Positions 53,830-63,444 are shown, counted from the stretch's first letter. The stretch: DNA of 64,000 bases from Burkholderiales bacterium (GCA_017307865.1 JAFKGE010000035.1:1-64000), one strand, 5' to 3'. Numbers and translations: made by a program. The notes: generated from the letters alone by a model not told the origin.

Positions 53830-53933
53830 CGCTACGCGTTGTTGCGCCTCTCCCCTCGAAGGGGGCATCGCCAGTGACCGGGGAGACCCCGGCCACGGCG
53901 ATCGCGGGCACGGCCTGCTCCGCGGTCATTCGA
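53830..53933. repeat. ~105-bp palindromic repeat, copy 2
   Basis: About 85-90% identical to copy 1 at 30391-30493, with the large stem around GACCGGGG...CCCCGGCC and the outer ATCGCC...GGCGAT arms. It lies between the kinase-like gene and rluA. Confidence 0.8.
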
Positions 53934-54004
53934 CTGTTGGGGTTTCCGGCCGCACCACCGACGCGAGACACCGAACGGGTGCCCGCTCGACTGGCCTCGG
54001 GATC

Positions 54005-54062
54005 GATTCATTAATGATAGCTATTGGCGCTTACCCAGCAAGCGCCATCGGCCTATTCGACG
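54005..54062 (+). repeat. Interspersed ~65-bp repeat, copy k, at the rluA 5' end
   Basis: TTAATGATAGCTATTGGCGC, then CAGCAAGCGCCATCGGCC, match the consensus and include the rluA start codon and about its first 14 codons. The stem GGCGCTT/AAGCGCC is present. Confidence 0.75.
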
Positions 54063-54694
54063 ATGAATGGCTGGTGCACGAAGACGCCGCCCTGCTGGTG
54101 CTGGACAAGCCCGCCGGCCTGCTGGCGGTGCCCGGCCGCGGCGCCGACAAGGCCGACTGCCTGAGCGCCCGCGCGCAACGGCGCTGGCCCGACGCGCTCG
54201 TCGTGCACCGGCTCGACCAGGCCACCAGCGGGCTGATGCTGCTGGCGCGCGGCGCGGCCATGCAGCGCGCCCTGAGCCAGGCCTTTGCCGAGCGGCGCGT
54301 GCACAAGCGCTACGAAGCCATCGTGCACGGCCAAGTGCCCGACGCCGAGGCCGCCGACGGCTGGGGCCTGATCGAGCTGCCGCTGCGGCTGGACTGGCCG
54401 CGGCGCCCGCGCAGCATCGTCGACGCCGAGCACGGCAAACCCAGTTGCACGCGCTGGCGGGTGCTGCGCCGCGACGCCGCCGGCGACACCACGCGGCTGG
54501 CGCTGGAGCCCGTCACCGGCCGCTCGCACCAGCTGCGCGTGCACCTGCAGGCCATCGGCCACCCCATCGTCGGCGACACGCTGTACGGCCCGCCCGACGG
54601 CGCCGCGCGGCTGATGCTGCACGCCGGCGCGCTGCAGTTCGCCCACCCGCTGGACGGCCACGCACTGGCGCTGCAGCGGCCGGCGCCGTTCTGA
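54014..54694 (+). CDS. rluA: RluA-type pseudouridine synthase
   Basis: The 226-residue enzyme has the RluA-family catalytic motif VVHRLDQATSGLMLLAR with the catalytic aspartate, then RRVHKRYEAIVHG and TGRSHQLRVHLQAIGHPIVGD. The overall length and LLVLDKPAGLLAVPGRG fit E. coli RluA (219), which modifies U746 of 23S rRNA and U32 of some tRNAs. The ATG at 54014 lies inside repeat copy k, so the first ~15 residues (IAIGAYPASAIGLFD) are repeat-derived; a GTG further on (WLVHED) is an alternative. AT-rich codons ATA, ATT, CCA and CTA mark this part. Confidence 0.85.
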   Translation: MIAIGAYPASAIGLFDDEWLVHEDAALLVLDKPAGLLAVPGRGADKADCLSARAQRRWPDALVVHRLDQATSGLMLLARGAAMQRALSQAFAERRVHKRYEAIVHGQVPDAEAADGWGLIELPLRLDWPRRPRSIVDAEHGKPSCTRWRVLRRDAAGDTTRLALEPVTGRSHQLRVHLQAIGHPIVGDTLYGPPDGAARLMLHAGALQFAHPLDGHALALQRPAPF

Positions 54695-54774
54695 CGCGCG
54701 GCCAAACCATGGCCAGCATGCGGCAGCCGAATCGCATAAAGTGGCGGTGTCGTGTTCAACAACGAGGAGTGTTT

Positions 54775-55386
54775 ATGAGAACCAGCCTTTCCGCCCCCGC
54801 TTTCCCGCGTTCGACCGGCCTTGTGCTGGCGCTGGCCTTGGGCGCCGCCGGCCTGGCCGGCTGCACCACCACGCTCGACAACGCGCCGCCGCCGTCGTCC
54901 AACAGCAGTTTCAGCACGGCCGCCAAGCTCGACGCGGCGGTCAACACCACGCTGCAGCGCCTGTACACGGTGGCGCCGGGCTCGCGCGAGATGGTGCAGA
55001 AGGCGGCCGGTGTGCTGGTGTTTCCTGAGGTCATCGGCGGCGCCCTGATCATCGGCGCCGAGCACGGCCGCGGCGCGCTGCGCGTGGGCGGCCGTACCGC
55101 CGGCTACTACAGCACCACCGGCGCCTCGGTCGGCTGGCAGGTGGGCGGGCAGTCCAAGTCGGTGGTCTACATCTTCAGCACGCGCGACGCGCTGCACAAG
55201 TTCCAGGCCAGCAAGGGCTGGACCGCCGGCGCCGACGCCACGGTGGCCATCGGCAAGGTCGGCGCCAACGGCTCGGTCGACTCCGAAACCGCGCAGCAGC
55301 CGGTGGTCAGCTTCGTGATGAACAACGTCGGCATCGAGGTCGGCGTGTCGCTCACGGGCGCCAAGATCAGCCCGATCACGCTCTGA
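54775..55386 (+). CDS. SYLF-domain lipoprotein (YSC84-like)
   Basis: The 203-residue lipoprotein has a lipobox GLAGC after the hydrophobic segment LVLALALGAAG and a SYLF/YSC84 domain. MVQKAAGVLVFPEVIGGALIIG and GWQVGGQSKSVVYIF are characteristic. In eukaryotes the domain binds phosphoinositides; bacterial roles are unclear but the protein is likely in the outer membrane or periplasm. GAGGAG precedes the ATG. The gene stands between rluA and an SDR, 80 and 29 bases away. Confidence 0.88.
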   Translation: MRTSLSAPAFPRSTGLVLALALGAAGLAGCTTTLDNAPPPSSNSSFSTAAKLDAAVNTTLQRLYTVAPGSREMVQKAAGVLVFPEVIGGALIIGAEHGRGALRVGGRTAGYYSTTGASVGWQVGGQSKSVVYIFSTRDALHKFQASKGWTAGADATVAIGKVGANGSVDSETAQQPVVSFVMNNVGIEVGVSLTGAKISPITL

Positions 55387-55415
55387 GCGCAGCGCCCATG
55401 CGCTAGATTGGCGGG

Positions 55416-56186
55416 ATGAACACCACCCCCTCCCGCCTCAGCATCCTCACCGGCGCCTCGCGCGGCATGGGCTTGGCCATGGCGCAGCAACTGCTGGCCA
55501 GCGGCCACGCCCTGCTCACCTTGGCGCGCCACCCCAGCGCCGCGCTGGCGGCGCAGGCGCAGGCGGCGGGCGCCACCCTCACGCAATGGCCGGTCGATTT
55601 GGCCGACGCCGCCGCCACCAGCACGCGCCTGCGCGCCTGGCTGGCCGGGCAGGACGGCGACGCCATCGAGCAGGTCACGCTGATCAACAACGCCGGCGTC
55701 ATCCCGGCCATCGTGCCGCTGCGCGACGCGCCCGACGACGGCACCGTCAGCGCCCTGCGCGTGGGGCTGGAAGCGCCCATGCTGCTCACCGCCGCCTTCT
55801 TGGACGCCACGCGCGCCTGGCGCGGCCAGCGCCGCGTGCTCAACATCTCCTCGGGCCTGGGGCGCCGCCCCATGGCCTCGCAGGCTGCCTACTGCGCCGC
55901 CAAGGCCGGCCTGGACCGGTTCACCCAGTGCATCGCGCTGGACGAGGCCGACCAGCCCAACGGCGCCCGCGTGTGCGCGCTGGCGCCGGGCGTGATCGAC
56001 ACCGACATGCAGGTGCAGCTGCGCGGCGCCGACGCCCAGGCCTTTCCCGACCGCACCCGTTTCGAGCAACTCAAGACCGGCGGCCAGCTGGCCTCCCCCG
56101 AAGCCGCTGCCCGGCGCGTGCTGGCCTACCTGCAGCGACCGGACTTCGGCCAAAACCCGGTGGCCGATGTGCGTGATTCGGGCTGA
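55416..56186 (+). CDS. SDR-family oxidoreductase
   Basis: The 256-residue short-chain dehydrogenase has the cofactor motif LTGASRGMGLAMAQQLL, NNAG (LINNAGVIPAIVPL), the catalytic Ser in NISSGLGRR and the Tyr-Lys pair in YCAAKAGLDRF. It resembles sepiapterin-reductase- or benzil-reductase-like SDRs, but the substrate is not evident. It follows the SYLF gene and comes before a repeat-containing gap, so it is probably a single gene. Confidence 0.87.
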   Translation: MNTTPSRLSILTGASRGMGLAMAQQLLASGHALLTLARHPSAALAAQAQAAGATLTQWPVDLADAAATSTRLRAWLAGQDGDAIEQVTLINNAGVIPAIVPLRDAPDDGTVSALRVGLEAPMLLTAAFLDATRAWRGQRRVLNISSGLGRRPMASQAAYCAAKAGLDRFTQCIALDEADQPNGARVCALAPGVIDTDMQVQLRGADAQAFPDRTRFEQLKTGGQLASPEAAARRVLAYLQRPDFGQNPVADVRDSG

Positions 56187-56262
56187 GCGAGATATGCCTG
56201 CTTGCCCCCTTGGGGCCGAGGCGGGTGCCCCTCGACATTTCCGTCATGGGAGACTCTTCGCT

Positions 56263-56353
56263 GTCATTGCGAGCGAAGCGAAGCAATCCAGCCCCGCGCT
56301 CCCAATAGGCGTCGCTGCAGGATCGCCGCATCGCTTCGCTCCTCGCGATGACG
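56263..56353. repeat. Palindromic MITE-like repeat
   Basis: Inverted ends of about 22 bp (GTCATTGCGAGCGAAGCGAAG and its near-complement GCTTCGCTCCTCGCGATGAC) bound a ~45-bp centre. A further fragment GAGCGCAGCAATCCAA lies near 56385-56400. This is the only clear feature of the 313-bp gap between the SDR and thiolase genes. Confidence 0.8.
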
Positions 56354-56499
56354 CGGGGCATTGAGTTGCGCGGGCAAGATTTCCGAGCGCAGCAATCCAA
56401 CCACAAAATGCTGCACCGCAACAAGCCGCCCGGTTCGCGGCATACTGCAAGCCTTGCAACCCGGCAGTTTTCCATCACCCAACCCAGGAGCCTTGCATC

Positions 56500-57684
56500 A
56501 TGAGTCGTGAAGTCGTCGTCACCAGCGGAGTGCGCACCGCCGTCGGAACCTTTGGCGGCAGCCTGAAGGACATCGCCACCGTCGACCTGGGCGCGGCCGT
56601 GGTCAAGGAGGTCATCGCGCGCTCGGGCATCGAGGGCAAGGACGTGGGGCACGTGGTGTTCGGCCACGTGGTCAACACCGAGCCGCGCGACATGTACCTG
56701 TCGCGCGTGGCGGCCATCAACGGCGGCTGCCCCAAGGAAACGCCGGCGATGAACGTCAACCGCCTGTGCGGCTCGGGGCTGCAGGCCATCGTCAGCGCCA
56801 GCCAGGCCATTCTGCTGGGCGACTGCGAGGTGGCCATCGGCGGCGGCGCCGAGAACATGAGCCGCGCGCCCTACGCCAGCCTGGCCACGCGCTTTGGCGC
56901 GCGCATGGGCGACACCAAGATGATCGACATGATGGTCGGCGCCCTGCACGACCCGTTCCAGACCATCCACATGGGCGTGACGGCCGAGAACGTGGCCAAG
57001 GAATTCGGCATCACGCGCGAGCAGCAGGACGCGCTGGCGCTGGAAAGCCACCACCGCGCCGAGCGTGCCTGGGCCGAGGGCCGCTTTGCCGGCCAGATCC
57101 TGCCCATCATGCTCAAGAGCCGCAAGGGCGAGGTGGCCTTCGACAAGGACGAGCACTTCCGCACCGGCGCCAAGCTGGAGGACTTCCAGAAGATGAAGCC
57201 GGTGTTCCTGAAGGAAAACGGCACCGTCACCGCCGCCAACGCCAGCGGCATCAACGACGCCGCCGCCGCCGTGGTGCTGATGGAAGCGGGCGCCGCCAAG
57301 GCGCGCGGGGCCAAGCCACTGGCGCGCCTGGTGGGCTACGCGCACGCGGGCGTGGACCCCAGGATCATGGGCATCGGCCCGATACCGGCCACCAAGGCGG
57401 TGCTGGCGCGCACCGGGCTCAAGCTCGACCAGATGGACGTGATCGAGGCCAACGAGGCTTTTGCCGCCCAGGCCTGCGCGGTGACCCAGGGCCTGGGCGC
57501 CGACCCGGCCAAGGTCAACCCCAACGGCTCGGGCATCTCGCTGGGCCACCCCATCGGCGCCACCGGCGCGCTGATCACCGTCAAGGCGCTCTATGAGTTG
57601 CAACGCATCAAAGGCAAGTACGCGCTGGTGACCATGTGCATCGGCGGCGGCCAGGGCATCGCGGCGGTGTTCGAGCGCATGTAA
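56500..57684 (+). CDS. bktB: Beta-ketothiolase (acetyl-CoA acyltransferase), BktB-like
   Basis: The 394-residue thiolase has active-site C90 (NVNRLCGSGLQAI), the histidine of ISLGHPIGATGA and the second cysteine in TMCIGGGQG. It is very close to BktB of Cupriavidus necator, which condenses acetyl-CoA with acetyl- or propionyl-CoA for polyhydroxyalkanoates and acts in short-chain oxidation. The EPRDMYLSRVAAINGG segment is shared. The 313-bp upstream region contains the MITE-like repeat. It is convergent with livF. No phaB or phaC is nearby. Confidence 0.93.
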   Translation: MSREVVVTSGVRTAVGTFGGSLKDIATVDLGAAVVKEVIARSGIEGKDVGHVVFGHVVNTEPRDMYLSRVAAINGGCPKETPAMNVNRLCGSGLQAIVSASQAILLGDCEVAIGGGAENMSRAPYASLATRFGARMGDTKMIDMMVGALHDPFQTIHMGVTAENVAKEFGITREQQDALALESHHRAERAWAEGRFAGQILPIMLKSRKGEVAFDKDEHFRTGAKLEDFQKMKPVFLKENGTVTAANASGINDAAAAVVLMEAGAAKARGAKPLARLVGYAHAGVDPRIMGIGPIPATKAVLARTGLKLDQMDVIEANEAFAAQACAVTQGLGADPAKVNPNGSGISLGHPIGATGALITVKALYELQRIKGKYALVTMCIGGGQGIAAVFERM

Positions 57685-57734
57685 GAACACCTCGCGCAGC
57701 GGGGGAGCGTGGGGGACTTTTTGCGCCCGCGCGC

Positions 57735-58451
<717 letters not shown>

Positions 58452-58452
58452 C

Positions 58453-59229
58453 TCAGTGTCCTCCGGTACCGAGATAAGCCTCGATCACTTTTTCGTTCTT
58501 CTGCACCTCGGCGGGCGTGCCCTCGGCGATCGGGCTGCCGTAGTCCAGCACCGTGACGCGGTCGCACAGGCCCATCACCAGCTTCACGTCGTGCTCGATC
58601 AGCAGGATGGTGCGGTTGTCCTTGCGGATGCGGTCGATCAGCTCGCGCAGGTTCACTTTCTCGGTGGCGTTCATGCCGGCCGCGGGCTCGTCCAGCGCGA
58701 TCAGCTGCGGGTCGGTGGCCAGCGCGCGAGCGATCTCCAGCCGGCGCTGGTCGCCGTACGACAGCGTGCGCGAGCGAAAGTGCGCGTACTTGCCGATGCC
58801 GACGTAGTCCAGCAGCTCGTGCGCGCGCTTGCGGATGGCGGCCTCCTCGGCCTTGAAGCCGGCGGTGCGAAACACCGCGCCCATCAGGCCCGAGTGCGTG
58901 CGCACGTGGCGCCCGACCATCACGTTCTCCAGCGCGGTCATCTCGGCGAACAGCCGGATGTTCTGGAAGGTGCGCGCGATGCCGGCCTTGGCCACCAGGT
59001 GCACCGCGGTCGGCTTGTAGGGCTGGCCGGCCAGCTCGAAGCTGCCGGTGTCGGGCGCGTACAGGCCCGTCAGCACGTTGAAGAAGGTGGTCTTGCCGGC
59101 GCCGTTGGGGCCGATCAGGCCATACACCTGGCCGCGGCGGATGGTGATGCCCACGTCCGACAGGGCCTTCAGGCCGCCGAAGCGCTTGGACACGCCCTGC
59201 ACGTTCAAAACGATGTCGCTGTTGCTCAT
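58453..59229 (-). CDS. livG: Branched-chain amino acid ABC transporter ATPase LivG
   Basis: The 258-residue ATP-binding subunit has Walker A GPNGAGKTTFFNVLTG, signature LSYGDQRRLEIARAL and Walker B LIALDEPAAGMN. The AGIARTFQNIRLF segment is typical for LivG. It forms the second nucleotide-binding half of the transporter, with LivF. It starts 15 bases after livM and ends one base before livF, so the four genes are co-transcribed. Confidence 0.93.
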   Translation of the reverse strand: MSNSDIVLNVQGVSKRFGGLKALSDVGITIRRGQVYGLIGPNGAGKTTFFNVLTGLYAPDTGSFELAGQPYKPTAVHLVAKAGIARTFQNIRLFAEMTALENVMVGRHVRTHSGLMGAVFRTAGFKAEEAAIRKRAHELLDYVGIGKYAHFRSRTLSYGDQRRLEIARALATDPQLIALDEPAAGMNATEKVNLRELIDRIRKDNRTILLIEHDVKLVMGLCDRVTVLDYGSPIAEGTPAEVQKNEKVIEAYLGTGGH

Positions 59230-59244
59230 GGCTGCGTCCTTCGT

Positions 59245-60432
59245 TCAGGGGTTGACCGCGTCCTGGCGCAGCTTGGTGTTGCCGGGCACGGCGTCGGCCG
59301 GAAAGTCGATGCCGGGCGGGTTCTCCTGCGCGCTCAGGGGCGTGATCTTGTCGGCCGGCTCCGGGTCGGCCTTGCCGTGCTCGGGCGAGGGCCACAGGCC
59401 GCGCGGGCGCAGCAGCATGATGATGATCATGGCCAGCGCGATGAACAGCTGGCGCAGGATGGCCGCGTCCAGCCGGCCGTCGGTCATCTGCTGCAGCGGC
59501 CCCGCCACGTAGCGCAGCACCTCGGGCAGCGACGCCAGCAGCATGGCGCCCAGCACCACGCCCGGCAGGTGGCCCAGGCCGCCCAGCACCACCATGGCGA
59601 CGATCATCACCGACTCCATCAGGCTGTAGGACTCGGGCGAGACAAAACCCTGGAAGGCCGCGAACAGCGAGCCCGACACGCCGCCGAACGAGGCCCCCAT
59701 GCCGAAGGCCAGCAGCTTGAGGTTGCGCACGTTCAGGCCCATCGCCTTGGCGGCGGTCTCGTCCTCGCGGATGGCCATCCAGGCGCGGCCGATGCGCGAG
59801 TCTTCCAGCCGCTGGCAGATGATGACGGTGACGATGACCGCGGCCAGGAACACGTAGTAGTACAGCGAGACCGAGGCCACCTCGAAGCCGAACCAGTGCA
59901 CCGGCTCGCTCAGGTCGACCCCGAAGAAGTGGATCGGGTCGATCTGGTTGACACCCTTGGGCCCGTTGGTGATGTTGTAGGGGTAGTCCAGGTTGTTCAG
60001 GAAGATGCGGATGATCTCGCCGAAGCCCAGCGTGACGATGGCCAGGTAGTCGCCGCGCAGCTTGAGCACCGGAATCCCCAGCAGCACCCCGAAGCCGGCC
60101 GCCACCACCAGGGCCAGCGGCAGCACCAGCCAGATCGAGGTGTGCATGCCGTGCGGCAGCATGGCGGCGATGGCCGGAAACTCCTCCACCAGGTGCGGCG
60201 AGGCCAGCAGCGCGTACAGGTACGAGCCGACGGCAAAGAAGGCCACGTAGCCCAGATCGAGCAGGCCGGCGTAGCCCACCACGATGTTCAGCCCCAGCGA
60301 CAGCATGGTGTAGAGCAGCGCGATGTTGACGATGCGCACCCACGCGTTGCCCAGCCCCTGCAGCAGCAGCGGCACCAGCAGCAGCGCGATGCCGCACAGC
60401 AGAAAGACGATGAACTTGTTTTGTTTCGTCAT
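59245..60432 (-). CDS. livM: Branched-chain amino acid ABC transporter permease LivM
   Basis: The 395-residue permease has about eight membrane spans, including IVFLLCGIALLLVPLLLQG and the conserved LSLGLNIVVGYAGLLDLGY. ISLYYYVFLAAVI-like and GEIIRIFLNNLDYP segments follow; the last is the ATPase-contacting loop region. The C-terminal tail of about 45 residues, after LLRPRGLWPSPEHG, is soluble and longer than usual. It is preceded by livH and followed by livG in one operon. Confidence 0.92.
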   Translation of the reverse strand: MTKQNKFIVFLLCGIALLLVPLLLQGLGNAWVRIVNIALLYTMLSLGLNIVVGYAGLLDLGYVAFFAVGSYLYALLASPHLVEEFPAIAAMLPHGMHTSIWLVLPLALVVAAGFGVLLGIPVLKLRGDYLAIVTLGFGEIIRIFLNNLDYPYNITNGPKGVNQIDPIHFFGVDLSEPVHWFGFEVASVSLYYYVFLAAVIVTVIICQRLEDSRIGRAWMAIREDETAAKAMGLNVRNLKLLAFGMGASFGGVSGSLFAAFQGFVSPESYSLMESVMIVAMVVLGGLGHLPGVVLGAMLLASLPEVLRYVAGPLQQMTDGRLDAAILRQLFIALAMIIIMLLRPRGLWPSPEHGKADPEPADKITPLSAQENPPGIDFPADAVPGNTKLRQDAVNP

Positions 60433-60449
60433 GTCGTCTCTCCCCGTCC

Positions 60450-61379
60450 TCAGGCGCGATCGGCCACGCGCTCGCCCAGCAGGCCGGAGGGCCGCAGCGT
60501 CAGCACGATGATCAGCACGATGAAGGCAAAGATGTCGGCGTAGTTGCTGCCCAGCAGCCCGCCGGTGAGCGTGCCCAGGTAGCCCGAGCCGATGGACTCG
60601 ATCAGGCCCAGCAGCACGCCGCCCACCACCGCGCCGGCCAGGTTGCCGATGCCGCCGAACACCGCGGCGGTGAAGGCCTTGAGGCCGGGCAGAAAGCCCA
60701 TGTAGTGCTGCGCCGTGCCGTAGTTGGAGGCGTACATCACGCCGGCGATGGCGGCCAGGATGGCGCCGATGGCGAAGGTGGCCGAGATGATGAAGTCGGG
60801 CTTGACGCCCATCAGCGCCGCCACGCGCGGGTTCTCGGCCGTGGCGCGCATCGCCCGGCCGAGGCTGGTGTAGTTGACGACCCAGGTCAGCACCGCCAGC
60901 GACAGCACGGTGACCACCAAAATCATGATCTGCGTGGGCGTGATGACCGCGTCGCCGATGAGGTAGGGGTCGGTCGGCAGCATGGAGGGGAAGGACTTGA
61001 CGTTGGGCTTCCAGATCATCATGGCCAGCGCCTGCAGCAGGATGGACATGCCCAGCGCGGTGATCAGCGGCGCCAGGCGCGGCGCGTTGCGCAGCGGCCG
61101 GTAGGCCAGCTTCTCGACCAGCACGTTCACGACGGTGGAAGCCAGGCAGCCGGCCAGCGTGGCCAGCAGCAGCATGACCCAGGTGGGCATGCCGGGCACC
61201 ACGGCCTGCAGGCCGCCGATGGAGCTCCAGGCCGTGAGCGCCCCCACCATCAGGATTTCGCCGTGGGCGAAGTTGATGAGCTGGATGATGCCGTACACCA
61301 TCGTGTAGCCCAGCGCGATCAGGGCGTACATGCTTCCCAGCACGAGGCCGTTGATGATCTGCTGAAACAGAATGTCCAT
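60450..61379 (-). CDS. livH: Branched-chain amino acid ABC transporter permease LivH
   Basis: The 309-residue permease is the first gene of the operon. Its opening IINGLVLGSMYALIALGYTM and YGIIQLINFAHGEILMVGAL are LivH hallmarks, and AVFGGIGNLAGAVVGGVLLGL is the EAA-like cytoplasmic loop. It forms the membrane channel with LivM. A TAAAAT box on the minus strand at 61526-61521 could be the -10 element. The 230 bp to rarA show no gene. Confidence 0.93.
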   Translation of the reverse strand: MDILFQQIINGLVLGSMYALIALGYTMVYGIIQLINFAHGEILMVGALTAWSSIGGLQAVVPGMPTWVMLLLATLAGCLASTVVNVLVEKLAYRPLRNAPRLAPLITALGMSILLQALAMMIWKPNVKSFPSMLPTDPYLIGDAVITPTQIMILVVTVLSLAVLTWVVNYTSLGRAMRATAENPRVAALMGVKPDFIISATFAIGAILAAIAGVMYASNYGTAQHYMGFLPGLKAFTAAVFGGIGNLAGAVVGGVLLGLIESIGSGYLGTLTGGLLGSNYADIFAFIVLIIVLTLRPSGLLGERVADRA

Positions 61380-61609
61380 AACGCTTGTCTCCTGTCGAAC
61401 AGCCCGTTGTCGCCAGGCCGCCGTGGTTCATTCAATGGCCCTCGGCTGCCTTGTGGGCGCCTCGGGCAATCGGACATGAATCCCGTTCAAACCGCTGCAC
61501 GGGTCAAAAAAAGTGGCGCGATTTTATCGGCGCCATGCCGCCCGTCCGGCCAATTCAGGGCGGGGTTTTCCCTCTACTAAAACAAGTTTTTTGCGCGGCG
61601 TGTGGCGCG

Positions 61610-62917
61610 TCAGGACTTGCCGGCATCGCGGTTGCGGCGGCGCAGCTCGGCCATTTTTTCGCCGATCCTGATCTCCAGCCCGCGCGGCACGGGCTGATAA
61701 AAACCGGGCTCGGCCATGCCCTCGGGCAGGTAGCGCTCGCCGGCGGCAAAGCCGCCCTCCTCGTCGTGCGCATAGCGGTAGCCCTTGCCGTAGTCCAGCT
61801 CTTTCATCAGCCGGGTCGGCGCGTTGCGCAGGTGCAGCGGCACGGGGCGCGTCACGTCCTGCCTGACGAAGGCGCGGGCGGCGTTGAAGGCCTTGTAGAC
61901 CGCGTTGCTCTTGGGCGCCACGGCCAAATACACCACGCACTCGGCCAGCGCCAGCTCGCCCTCGGGGCTGCCCAGGCGCTCGTAGACCTCGGCCGCATCC
62001 AGCGCCAGGCGCAGCGCGCGCGGGTCGGCCAGGCCGATGTCCTCGCTGGCCATGCGCACCAGGCGCCGCGCCAGATAGCGCGGCTCGGCGCCGCCGTCGA
62101 GCATGCGCACCAGCCAGTACAGCGCGGCGTCGGGGTCGCTGCCGCGCACCGACTTGTGCAGCGCGCTGATGGTGTCGTAGAACTGCTCGCCGCCCTTGTC
62201 GTAGCGGCGCAGCTGCTGGCCCAGCACCTTCAGCAGCCAGGCCTCGTCCACCGTGCCGCGCTGCTCGGCGGCAGCGGTGACGGCCACCGTCTCCAGCGTG
62301 TTCAGCAGGCGCCGCGCGTCGCCGTCGGCGTAGGCGATCAGGCGCTCCAGCGCTTCTGATTCGATAGCCGGCAGCGCTTGCTCGGCCTGCGCCTTGGCCA
62401 CGATTTGCTTCAAATCGCCTTCGGTGAGCGACTGCAGCACGTACACCGTGGCGCGCGACAGCAGGGCCGAGTTGACCTCGAACGAGGGGTTCTCGGTGGT
62501 CGCGCCGATGAAGGTGAACAGGCCCGATTCGACGTGCGGCAAGAAGGCGTCCTGCTGCGCCTTGTTGAAGCGATGCACCTCGTCGACGAAGACGATGGTG
62601 GCCTGGCGCTGCAGGCCGCCCTGCGCGCTTTCGGCCAGCGCCACCGCGTCGCGGATGTCCTTGACCCCGCCCAGCACCGCGCTGATGGCGATGAACTGCG
62701 CATCGAAGGCATCGGCCATCAGCCGCGCGATGGTCGTCTTGCCCGTGCCCGGCGGCCCCCACAGGATGCAGCTGTGCGGCCGCCCCGACTCGAACGCGAT
62801 GCGCAGCGGCATGCCCGGCCCCAGCAGGTGCTGCTGGCCCACCACCTCGGCCAGCGTGCGCGGGCGCAGGCGCTCGGCCAGGGGGGTGTGGGTGGGGGAT
62901 CGGGTGTCGGGGGTCAT
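61610..62917 (-). CDS. rarA: Replication-associated recombination protein RarA (MgsA)
   Basis: The 435-residue AAA+ ATPase has Walker A LWGPPGTGKTTIARLMAD, Walker B VFVDEVHRFNKAQQD and sensor GATTENPSFEVN. A C-terminal MgsA domain (DAALYWLVRMLDGG, NAVYKAFNAA) completes it. RarA acts at stalled replication forks and interacts with SSB. The start at 62917 has AAGGAC 9 bases upstream. Repeat copy l lies within the gene (62354-62416) and codes for part of the helical segment from DLKQIVAKA to LPAIESEAL. Confidence 0.94.
   Translation of the reverse strand: MTPDTRSPTHTPLAERLRPRTLAEVVGQQHLLGPGMPLRIAFESGRPHSCILWGPPGTGKTTIARLMADAFDAQFIAISAVLGGVKDIRDAVALAESAQGGLQRQATIVFVDEVHRFNKAQQDAFLPHVESGLFTFIGATTENPSFEVNSALLSRATVYVLQSLTEGDLKQIVAKAQAEQALPAIESEALERLIAYADGDARRLLNTLETVAVTAAAEQRGTVDEAWLLKVLGQQLRRYDKGGEQFYDTISALHKSVRGSDPDAALYWLVRMLDGGAEPRYLARRLVRMASEDIGLADPRALRLALDAAEVYERLGSPEGELALAECVVYLAVAPKSNAVYKAFNAARAFVRQDVTRPVPLHLRNAPTRLMKELDYGKGYRYAHDEEGGFAAGERYLPEGMAEPGFYQPVPRGLEIRIGEKMAELRRRNRDAGKS
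62354..62416 (+). repeat. Interspersed ~65-bp repeat, copy l, inside rarA
   Basis: TTCGATAGCCGGCAGCGCTTG, then CTCGGCCTGCGCC and CGATTTGCTTCAAATC, match the repeat, read on the strand opposite to rarA coding. Degeneracy is greater than in intergenic copies, but the spacing of the blocks fits. Confidence 0.6.
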
Positions 62918-62991
62918 GACAAGTCCTTGCAACTCGGTGTACCGTCAAGTAGAAGAACCACACGAATGCTGCAACGTCTGACGATATTGCC

Positions 62992-63330
62992 ATGAACACC
63001 ATGAGCTACAAGGGCTACACCGCTCGCGTCGAATACGATGAGCGCGACGACATCTTTGTCGGTCGCATTCTGGGCGTGCGCAGCATCATCAGCTTTCACG
63101 GGCAAACCGTGGCCGATCTGCGTGCCGAGTTCGAGCACGCCGTCAAGGACTATCTGGCCGACTGCAAGCAGCACGGCGTGCCGCCCGAGAAACCCGCGTC
63201 GGGCAAGCTGCTGCTGCGCGTGCCGCCCGAAGTGCATGGCCGCGCGCTGGTGGCCGCGCAAGCCGCCGGCAAAAGCCTGAACCAGTGGGCCACCGAGGTG
63301 TTGCAGCACGCCGTGGAGCCTGCGGGATGA
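62992..63330 (+). CDS. HicB-family antitoxin-like protein, no HicA partner
   Basis: The 112-residue protein has the HicB partial RNase H-like fold (YKGYTARVEYDERDDIFVG, GQTVADLRAEFEHAVKDYL) and a C-terminal ribbon-helix-helix-type segment (GKLLLRVPPEVHGRALVAA, SLNQWATEVL). HicB normally neutralises a HicA mRNA interferase encoded next to it. Neither the 74 bp upstream nor the 114 bp downstream can hold one. Alone, it might be a DNA-binding regulator or an orphan antitoxin. A second ATG at 63001 is possible. Confidence 0.85.
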   Translation: MNTMSYKGYTARVEYDERDDIFVGRILGVRSIISFHGQTVADLRAEFEHAVKDYLADCKQHGVPPEKPASGKLLLRVPPEVHGRALVAAQAAGKSLNQWATEVLQHAVEPAG

Positions 63331-63444
63331 ACGCTTCGAATGACCCGTCGATCAGGCTTGGCACGATGCCATCGGCCGACGGTGCCCACAAACCCACCAG
63401 CGGAATCACGGCAGGCTCACCGGTGAACGTCGTTCGGGACGCCG

